NCBI GenBank assembly: GCA_023434465.1
Contig: JAEYSQ010000102.1
Location: forward strand, 1-5,958
DNA: 5,958 nt
Origin: Actinomycetes bacterium
GTDB taxonomy: Bacteria > Actinomycetota > Thermoleophilia > Solirubrobacterales > 70-9
Direction: 5' to 3'
Position 1 is the first letter of the stretch. Each line of letters begins with the position of its first letter. The notes under the pieces were generated by a model. The model was given only the letters and a program-made list of their open reading frames with translations, was not told the origin of the DNA and did no database searches. The translations under genes and the position numbers were made by a program. Shown in pieces: positions 1-4,684 of this stretch.

Positions 1-206
1 GCGGCCCCGACCTTGCCGACTCTGACTTTCGATTTGACCAGAATCTTTCCGGCCTTGCCGGCACCGACCTTGAAGGTCGCCTTGCCGGTGGCGGCCGAAG
101 CGGCCGACGCGGAGGCAGAACCAAACGAAAGCGAACAAAGGAGCGCGGCGGCGAGGGCGGTGAGGGTGGCCGTCAAGCCGCGGCGTGTGAAGAGGGTGGA
201 ACTCAT
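1..206 (-). CDS. Secreted protein, N-terminal part (possible HtaA-type heme-binding protein), cut by left edge
   Basis: The first 68 codons, read leftward from ATG at 206-204, are visible; the gene continues beyond base 1. The N-terminus has a TRRG segment (residues 7-10), a hydrophobic stretch (about 11-28) and an Ala/Ser-rich region with several possible signal-peptidase sites (about 31-39), so the protein is exported. TRRGL loosely resembles a twin-arginine motif, so Tat export is possible but unproven. The visible mature part (ATFKVGAGKAGKILVKSKV) is Lys/Gly/Val-rich. AAGGAG lies 12 bases upstream of the start (219-224), supporting it. The gene follows the importer operon on the same strand after a 100-base gap holding two operator-like sites, so it probably has its own promoter. 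HtaA-domain heme-binding proteins commonly neighbour such importers in actinobacteria. That naming rests on context and weak resemblance, since the diagnostic domain would lie outside the window. Secretion is well supported; function is not. Confidence 0.6.
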   Translation of the reverse strand, partial: MSSTLFTRRGLTATLTALAAALLCSLSFGSASASAASAATGKATFKVGAGKAGKILVKSKVRVGKVGA

Positions 207-218
207 GCTCTGGTAAAT

Positions 219-224
219 CTCCTT
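219..224 (-). promoter_or_regulatory. Ribosome binding site of the left-edge secreted protein
   Basis: On the minus strand this reads AAGGAG, 12 bases before the ATG at 206-204. It fixes the start of the left-edge gene even though only its first 68 codons are visible. Confidence 0.6.
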
Positions 225-243
225 GATGAGGGGAAAGGGGGAG

Positions 244-257
244 TTAGGTCTGCCTTA
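244..257. promoter_or_regulatory. Candidate metalloregulator operator A (TTAGG-N4-CCTTA)
   Basis: The bases TTAGGTCTGCCTTA fit the imperfect palindrome TTAGG-N4-CCTAA with one mismatch. Extended to 19 bases (244-262), 13 positions agree with the DtxR/IdeR consensus TWAGGTWAGSCTWACCTWA as I remember it. The site lies 37 bases upstream of the secreted protein's start and on the gene side of operator B, where a repressor would block its transcription. The regulator's identity is inference. Confidence 0.45.
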
Positions 258-281
258 TGAATTCACACTAACAACATTGGG

Positions 282-297
282 ATTAGCCATGCCTAAT
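282..297. promoter_or_regulatory. Candidate metalloregulator operator B (ATTAGCCATGCCTAAT)
   Basis: This near-perfect 16-base palindrome has a single mismatched base pair (14 of 16 bases symmetric) in an AT-richer island between the ATPase stop and the secreted protein's start. Its core TTAGCCATGCCTAA (283-296) fits TTAGG-N4-CCTAA with one mismatch. It starts 39 bases from operator A, about four helical turns, so the two could be bound cooperatively on one DNA face. Likely target: the left-edge gene. Confidence 0.5.
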
Positions 298-306
298 GCC
301 CGTGGG

Positions 307-1125
307 TCAGGGTCGGTCAAGCCATTCGACGTGAAGGGCCGAGCGGCCGTCCCGGTGAACGAGTTCCGCTTCGACGCCCCACACTTCGCTGATCAACTGA
401 CTGGTTAACACCACTTCCGGGGTTCCGGTTGCGATCGTTCTTCCGTGAGACATGACCACAACCCGATCCGCGATCGCGGCCGCGAGGGCGAGATCGTGGA
501 CGATCACGACCACCCCGATGCCGTCGGCGACCAGTTCTCGCAGCATCTTCGAGATCGCCACGGTGGCGCCGAGGTCGAGCTGGGCAGTCGGTTCGTCCGC
601 GACCAATACCGGCGCCCCCTGGGCGAGGGCGATCGCGATCTGGACCCGCTGCATTTCACCTCCGGAGAGGGTGCTGAGATCGCGATTCTCGAACCCTTCC
701 ATCCGGGCCCTCGCGATCGACTCGGCGACCACGTCGCGGTCGCTGGAGGAGAGACCCTGGAGCGGCTTGAGATGGGTGGAACGGCCGATGTTGACTGCCG
801 CCTGGACGGTCACGCCGTTCGGGACCTGGGCCCGCTGCGGAACGTAGGCCCGCACGTCGGCCAGCTTCCGGCCCCGGAGACTTGCCAGATCGGCCCCCAT
901 CCAGCGGACCTCTCCCCCGCTGGGCCGGCGCAGTCCGCAGAAGGCCCGGGCGAAGGTCGACTTGCCGGCTCCGTTCGGGCCGACCACTGCGACCAGCTCG
1001 CCCTGATTGAGACGAAGGCTGGCCGATTCGAGGATCCGGTTGCCGGCGATCGAAACCCGGATCTCTTCGGCTTCCAGCAACGGCGCGGCGGAGTCAAACT
1101 CGATCTCCTTGCGACCGAAAGCCAT
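307..1125 (-). CDS. hmuV: ABC transporter ATP-binding protein, heme/iron-complex (FecE/HmuV type)
   Basis: This 272-residue cytoplasmic ATPase powers the permease encoded just upstream. All core ABC motifs are visible: Walker A GPNGAGKST (49-57), Q-loop glutamine (Q97), signature LSGGE (153-157), Walker B VLVADEP with catalytic E178 (173-179) and the switch histidine H210. The roughly 270-residue length and single nucleotide-binding domain fit the FecE/BtuD/HmuV branch. The frame stays open upstream to 1527, but ATG at 1125-1123 is the sensible start: it gives a normal N-terminus, has a purine-rich AGGAAGG just upstream, and shares one base with the permease stop (TGATG), a sign of translational coupling. 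The longer reading would add 134 residues of permease shadow. The ATPase does not itself reveal the substrate. The symbol is a context-based guess, because siderophore and cobalamin importers have near-identical ATPases. Confidence 0.9.
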   Translation of the reverse strand: MAFGRKEIEFDSAAPLLEAEEIRVSIAGNRILESASLRLNQGELVAVVGPNGAGKSTFARAFCGLRRPSGGEVRWMGADLASLRGRKLADVRAYVPQRAQVPNGVTVQAAVNIGRSTHLKPLQGLSSSDRDVVAESIARARMEGFENRDLSTLSGGEMQRVQIAIALAQGAPVLVADEPTAQLDLGATVAISKMLRELVADGIGVVVIVHDLALAAAIADRVVVMSHGRTIATGTPEVVLTSQLISEVWGVEAELVHRDGRSALHVEWLDRP

Positions 1126-2081
1126 CAGACCGCCTTCCTCAGGAGCCAGAGGAAGAGCGGCACGCCGAGCAGGACGAGGAAAGGACCTACGGGCAACTCT
1201 TCCGGAGAAGCGATCACCCGGGCAAGCGTGTCGCCGGCGGCCAGCAGGGCAGCCCCGGCCAGGGCCGAGACGGGAACGACGAAGGTGTGACTCTTGGTTC
1301 CGCCGAGCAGCCGGACCAGGTGCGGGATGACCAGGCCCAGGAAAGCGAGCAGACCGGCGATCGCCGCCGCGGCGGAAGCGAGCACGGCCGCGGCCAGAGC
1401 CGCGAGGAGGCGAATCAGGCGGGGCCGGGAACCGAGCGAGGCGGCGACGTCGTCGCCCAGCATCAGCTTGTCGAGCGGCCGAATCATGAACGCCGCAAGC
1501 ACGAAGCCGAAGGCGAAGTACGGCCACATCTGGTTGAGGTTGTCCCAGCCCGAAGTGGTGAGGCCACCGACCAGGAAGAAGACGGCGTTCGGAACCCTCT
1601 CCGGATAGGCCGACATGATCCCGGCCGTGCCCGCGGAGAAGAGCGCAGCGATCGCAATGCCGGCCAGGATGACCCGGGTGATGTTGCCGCCGCCCCGGCC
1701 TGCGAACCCGATCAGGAAGACGAGACCCGCGGCCAGCAGCCCGAATGCGAGGGCGCTGATCGGCAGAAGCTCGGCGCTGGCCGGATTGAGCAGGATGATC
1801 AGCATGGCGCCAAACCCGGCACCGGCAGTCACCCCGATCACGTCGGGCGACGCGAGGGGGTTGTTGAGCGCGCCCTGCAGGCAGGCGCCGGCGACGCCTA
1901 GCCCCGCGCCGACCACCAGCGCCTCGACCATGCGCGGCAGGCGCAGGATCTCGATGATCTGCTCGGTGCTCCTCGGGACCTCGCCGCCGAAGATGGTCTT
2001 GATCACGTCACCGACCGGGATGTGAACCGCACCGAAGGCAAGCGAGGCGCAGGCGGCCGCCAGCATGGCCGCCAGCATCAC
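1125..2081 (-). CDS. hmuU: ABC transporter permease, FecCD family (heme/iron-complex importer)
   Basis: This polytopic membrane protein, 318 residues from GTG at 2081, forms the translocation channel, probably as a homodimer. FecCD hallmarks are clear: HIPVGDV after the first membrane segment (20-26), RLPRMVEALVVGAGLGVAGA (47-66), NNPLASPDVIGVTAGAG (73-89), the coupling-helix region LGDDVAASLG (208-217) that contacts the ATPase, GLLAFLGLVIPHLVRLLGG (243-261) and ELPVGPFLVLLGVPLFLWLL near the end. Hydrophobic segments fit the 8-10 helices of the family. It lies 69 bases after the binding-protein stop and shares one base with the ATPase start. The N-terminus is uncertain. GTG 2081 (or ATG 2078) has no convincing Shine-Dalgarno sequence and cuts into the first helix. 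An in-frame CTG at 2114-2112 behind GGGGGA would add 11 residues including an arginine. Ligand unproven; heme favoured by the neighbours. Confidence 0.9.
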   Translation of the reverse strand: MMLAAMLAAACASLAFGAVHIPVGDVIKTIFGGEVPRSTEQIIEILRLPRMVEALVVGAGLGVAGACLQGALNNPLASPDVIGVTAGAGFGAMLIILLNPASAELLPISALAFGLLAAGLVFLIGFAGRGGGNITRVILAGIAIAALFSAGTAGIMSAYPERVPNAVFFLVGGLTTSGWDNLNQMWPYFAFGFVLAAFMIRPLDKLMLGDDVAASLGSRPRLIRLLAALAAAVLASAAAAIAGLLAFLGLVIPHLVRLLGGTKSHTFVVPVSALAGAALLAAGDTLARVIASPEELPVGPFLVLLGVPLFLWLLRKAV

Positions 2082-2150
2082 GATCGCTACCGATATCGGT
2101 CTGATCCCGGTCAGTTCATCCCCCGTCGGATTCCGTCCCCGACCGGAGTC

Positions 2151-3056
2151 CTACTTGGTGATGAACTGCCGGCGCACGAACCTGATCATCGGCCCGACGT
2201 CGGGACCCGACTGAAGGAGCTCGTTGTCAACCGAGACGAAGACCTTGTTGTTCTTGACCGCATCGGTCTGCTGAATGCTCGGATCGTCCTTGATGTAGTC
2301 GACGACCTGGCTGATGTCCTCGACCGATCCGTGCGGAACGATGATGATCCGCTGCGGATTGGCGATCAGGATCTTCTCCGGTGAAATGTTGGCAAACCCG
2401 CCGCCGGCCGAAGCGCCCCCGTCAATCAGGTTTCCGCCGGCCATCCGGACGAGCTGACCGCCCCAGCTGTTCTTGAGGAAGGTCATCGCCGTGTTGCCGA
2501 TGCCGAGCAGGAGGAGCGTCCGCGGACGAGTGCCGCTGAAGCCGGTCGCATTCCTGACCTGGCGCCTGATGACCCGGTTGGCTTTACTGGCCTGTCGCTT
2601 GCGTTTCAGGACCTTGCCGATCCTGGTCACGGTCTTGTAAACCTGGTTCACCTTGTGCGGGTCGGTGTAGATCACCCTGATTCCGAGACGTTTCATCGCG
2701 GCCGTGCCCTTGCTCCAGCGGGGCGAGGAGAACACTATGTCCGGCCTCAATCTCGCCATCTGTTCAAGGTTCGGGCCGTTCGGGTGGCTCAGGGTCAGCA
2801 CTCGCACGCCCTTCAGGAACTTCGGCTTGCGACGCTCGCCGCCAATCGTCTGGCCGACCGCGATCGGCTTGTACTTCAGCCGCGCCATCGTCGCGGCAGC
2901 GAAGGGACTGATCGCCACCACGCGAGGCTTCTTCTTTGCCGCCTCGGCCTGCGGTGCTGCCGCCGCGAGTCCGGCGAGCGCGACGGCCAGGACCATCACC
3001 ACCACCCCGGTGATTCGGATGAAAGGAACGTGAGGGCGTGCGTTGGCGTTGGTCAT
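2151..3056 (-). CDS. hmuT: Periplasmic-binding-protein family substrate-binding protein (heme/iron-complex type)
   Basis: This 301-residue exported receptor would deliver ligand to the permease. Residues about 12-39 form a signal peptide (hydrophobic core GVVVMVLAVALAGLAAAA, then QAEAA). The mature part is a class III (BtuF/FhuD-like, PF01497) binding protein: RVVAISPFAAATMARL (45-60), NLEQMARLRPDIVFSS (96-111), GIRVIYTDP (125-133), the long linking helix (about 136-170), LLLLGIGNTAM opening lobe two (181-191) and ISPEKILIANPQRIIIV (224-240). The frame is open to a GTG at 3104, but that start has no ribosome site and would put 16 extra residues before the signal peptide. ATG at 3056 has AAGGAG 13 bases upstream. 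There is no cysteine anywhere, so it cannot be a lipoprotein, which is unusual for a monoderm importer. It is first in the operon, with an operator-like site about 100 bases upstream. A siderophore or cobalamin ligand is the main alternative to heme. Confidence 0.88.
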   Translation of the reverse strand: MTNANARPHVPFIRITGVVVMVLAVALAGLAAAAPQAEAAKKKPRVVAISPFAAATMARLKYKPIAVGQTIGGERRKPKFLKGVRVLTLSHPNGPNLEQMARLRPDIVFSSPRWSKGTAAMKRLGIRVIYTDPHKVNQVYKTVTRIGKVLKRKRQASKANRVIRRQVRNATGFSGTRPRTLLLLGIGNTAMTFLKNSWGGQLVRMAGGNLIDGGASAGGGFANISPEKILIANPQRIIIVPHGSVEDISQVVDYIKDDPSIQQTDAVKNNKVFVSVDNELLQSGPDVGPMIRFVRRQFITK

Positions 3057-3069
3057 TTGAGGGAAAAGG

Positions 3070-3075
3070 CTCCTT
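3070..3075 (-). promoter_or_regulatory. Ribosome binding site deciding the binding-protein start
   Basis: On the minus strand this reads AAGGAG, 13 bases before ATG 3056-3054. The spacer is slightly long, like the 12-base spacer of the left-edge gene. No comparable site precedes the alternative GTG at 3104, which makes 3056 the better start. Confidence 0.55.
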
Positions 3076-3156
3076 CGAGGGGTAGGCAAGTAACCTTGAA
3101 ACACAGGGTTCGGGTGAAGGTCGTGGACCCGCCGTAATTCCCGGCGCTGAGGTAGG

Positions 3157-3172
3157 GATAGGGTACCCTAAC
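3157..3172. promoter_or_regulatory. Candidate metalloregulator operator C (core TAGGGTACCCTA) in the divergent promoter region
   Basis: Bases 3159-3170 form a perfect 12-base palindrome, TAGGGTACCCTA. The pairing resumes one base further out on each side (G3157 with C3172) after an A/A mismatch. The 14-mer ATAGGGTACCCTAA (3158-3171) fits TTAGG-N4-CCTAA with one mismatch. The 19-mer 3158-3176 agrees with my remembered DtxR/IdeR consensus at 13 positions. It lies 101 bases before the binding-protein start on one side and 56 bases before the HugZ-like start on the other, so one regulator could control both directions. No clear -35/-10 pair could be assigned. Confidence 0.55.
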
Positions 3173-3226
3173 TAATTCGAACCTGTCCCCCCGGACTTCA
3201 TCTAAACCAGAATCGAAAGCGAGCAA

Positions 3227-4078
3227 GTGGTGTCGACCGAGACCAAGAATGATCGTGACCTGAAGGCCGTCATCGGCGTGCATGACGCAGCGCCGGGAAC
3301 CGAGATTCCCGATGTCGCACCGATCGCTTTTGGCGGCAAGCGCCGCAGCGCCGCAGAGGAATCGCGGACAATTCTCGCCAACGCGACCCACGGAACGCTC
3401 GGCTCACTAAGTGACGATGGCACCCCCTGGGCCTCGCTGGTCACCTTCGGCGTGATGGATGACGGCTCCCCGGTCTTCTGCCTCTCAACCCTGGCCGAGC
3501 ATGCCCGCAACCTGGAGGAGCGCCGGCAGGCCTCGCTGATGGTCAGCGACCCGTTCCACACCGGCGAGATCCTGGCCGGCGGCCGCGTCACCCTGGCCGG
3601 TACGGTCAAACGCTCGGACGAGCACCCTGACGAAGCTTCAGCCCGGGCGGCCCATTTGGAAGCGGTGCCTTCCGCCGCGATGTACGCCGACTTCAATGAC
3701 TTCACCTTCTGGATCCTCGAGGTCGAACGGGTGCGTTGGGTCGGCGGCTACGGTCGCATGGATTCAGCCACGGCAGAGGATTACCGCAACGCGGAGCCGG
3801 ATCCGGTCCAACCCCAGGTTCCCGACGCGATCGCCCACCTGAATGCGGACCATCCCGACGCCCTGCTGCTGATGGCGAAGGCTTTCACCAAGCACGCCGA
3901 CGCCACCGAGGCCAGGTGCACCCTGGCCGACCGCTACGGACTCGATCTCCAGCTCGAAACCCCCGAGGGCGAAAAGGCCACCCGGGTCAGCTTCGCCGAC
4001 CGGATCGACAAACCCGGCGGGCTTCGGGCCGCTACGGTCGACCTGGCCCGACGCTCGCGCGAGAAGCTCGACGCCTAA
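3227..4078 (+). CDS. HugZ-like split-barrel flavin/heme-binding protein with C-terminal DUF2470 domain; candidate heme-degrading enzyme
   Basis: This 283-residue protein has no signal peptide, so it is cytoplasmic. After a loose N-terminus (1-38), residues about 40-177 form a PNPOx-like split beta-barrel: RTILANATHGTLGSL (47-61), then TPWASLVTFGVMDDGSPVF (66-84), LSTLAEHARNLEERRQASLM (86-105) and a closing strand WVGGYGRM (171-178). Residues about 198-278 match DUF2470, the heme-utilisation domain, starting IAHLNADHPDALLLMAKAF (202-220). This two-domain order is that of HugZ and its plant and cyanobacterial relatives, some of which bind and oxidatively open heme to release iron. I cannot identify the C-terminal histidine ligand of Helicobacter HugZ, so enzymatic activity is inference. 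The start is a GTG-GTG pair (3227 or 3230) with only a weak GCGAG upstream. Divergence from the importer across a shared operator supports a heme role. A generic FMN-binding protein is the alternative. Confidence 0.85.
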   Translation: MVSTETKNDRDLKAVIGVHDAAPGTEIPDVAPIAFGGKRRSAAEESRTILANATHGTLGSLSDDGTPWASLVTFGVMDDGSPVFCLSTLAEHARNLEERRQASLMVSDPFHTGEILAGGRVTLAGTVKRSDEHPDEASARAAHLEAVPSAAMYADFNDFTFWILEVERVRWVGGYGRMDSATAEDYRNAEPDPVQPQVPDAIAHLNADHPDALLLMAKAFTKHADATEARCTLADRYGLDLQLETPEGEKATRVSFADRIDKPGGLRAATVDLARRSREKLDA

Positions 4079-4566
4079 CCGGCCGCGAGCTCGGCCTCGA
4101 TCGCCTCGATCACCTCGGGATCGTCCGGGGCGGTCGGCGCGGGGAACTTCCTGACCAGGCGCCCTTCGCGGTCGATCAGGTACTTGGCGAAGTTCCATTC
4201 GGGCTGCTCGGACTGGGCGGCCAGCTCAGCGAATAGAGGATTGGCTCCATCGCCGACCACGGTCGTCTTCTCGAACATCGGGAACTCGACGCCGTAGTTG
4301 ATCTGGCAAAACTCGGCGATCTCGTCGGCCGTGCCCGGCTCCTGCTCCATGAAGTCGTTGGCCGGGAACCCGAGCACGGTGAAACCGTCGTCCTTGCGGT
4401 CCGCGTAGATCGCTTGCAGCGCCTCGAACTGGGGGGTCAGACCGCATTTGCTGGCGGTGTTGACGACCAGGGTCACATCGCCGAGGTACTCCCCAAGGTC
4501 CTGTTCGGTGCCGTTCAGCCGGTTCATGGTGCCGGTCAGGACGACCGGGCTATCGCTATCGCTCAT
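4075..4566 (-). CDS. Glutathione peroxidase family protein, Cys-type (probably thioredoxin-dependent, BtuE-like)
   Basis: This 163-residue protein reduces hydrogen peroxide or organic hydroperoxides in the cytoplasm. The catalytic tetrad is complete: C41 in NTASKCGLTPQFEAL, Q75 in EQEPG, and W124-N125 in EWNFAKYL. A second cysteine, C87 in EFCQINYGVEFPMFEK, sits where Cys-type enzymes carry the resolving cysteine, so thioredoxin is the more likely reductant than glutathione. The second signature normally reads GFPCNQF; here it is GFPANDF (67-72), with Ala for Cys and Asp for Gln (D71). The loop before WNF is short compared with E. coli BtuE (about 183 residues), which suggests a monomer. ATG 4566 is preceded by AGGA 8 bases upstream. 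Its TAG stop overlaps the TAA stop of the convergent HugZ-like gene. No operator-like site fitting TTAGG-N4-CCTAA with one mismatch lies upstream, so co-regulation with the importer is not supported. Confidence 0.92.
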   Translation of the reverse strand: MSDSDSPVVLTGTMNRLNGTEQDLGEYLGDVTLVVNTASKCGLTPQFEALQAIYADRKDDGFTVLGFPANDFMEQEPGTADEIAEFCQINYGVEFPMFEKTTVVGDGANPLFAELAAQSEQPEWNFAKYLIDREGRLVRKFPAPTAPDDPEVIEAIEAELAAG

Positions 4567-4672
4567 AGGCGGATCCTAGCCCGGCCCCGGGTCGTTTCCA
4601 ACTCACAACCCGTCCGGCCGTCCGGTTCGTCACAATCAGTGCGGCTTAGGGAAAGCCAACCGCGAAGGGTTG

Positions 4673-4678
4673 AGGGAG
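4673..4678 (+). promoter_or_regulatory. Ribosome binding site deciding the GTG start of the propeller gene
   Basis: AGGGAG lies 6 bases before GTG 4685-4687, an ideal spacing. It favours this GTG over the in-frame TTG at 4670, which overlaps the site. Confidence 0.65.
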
Positions 4679-4684
4679 AAAATA

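Noticed and set aside
13..216. Plus-strand open frame of 67 codons at the left edge
   Set aside because: It is antisense to the signal peptide and start of the minus-strand secreted protein, which has a ribosome site and typical export features.
307..1527. A single 406-residue open frame spanning the ATPase and part of the permease region on the minus strand
   Set aside because: The N-terminal 134 residues are Arg/Pro-rich shadow of the permease in another frame. The ABC protein clearly begins at ATG 1125, coupled to the permease stop.
445..1901. Long plus-strand open frames opposite the ATPase and permease (445-1290, 1287-1901)
   Set aside because: They are antisense to genes with complete family motifs, have shadow-like composition (Arg/Asp/Gly/Glu-rich) and show no domain. 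Such open frames are expected in GC-rich DNA.
3079..3093. A fourth operator-like site (GGTAGGCAAGTAACC) near the binding-protein start
   Set aside because: The half-sites do not align to TTAGG-N4-CCTAA at the right spacing, and the match is far weaker than the three reported sites.
4610..4625. Perfect tandem repeat of CCGTCCGG in the gap between peroxidase and propeller gene
   Set aside because: It is only two copies of a GC-rich 8-mer, easily due to chance. It is not positioned as a known operator.
4646..4659. TTAGGGAAAGCCAA before the propeller gene as another operator
   Set aside because: The right half matches only 3 of 5 positions and the site is not palindromic. It is better explained as part of the small hairpin.
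4626..4684. Riboswitch (cyclic di-GMP, cyclic di-AMP or cobalamin) upstream of the propeller gene
   Set aside because: I could not match any conserved core of these classes. Only a short hairpin is visible, and the leader is short for such an element.
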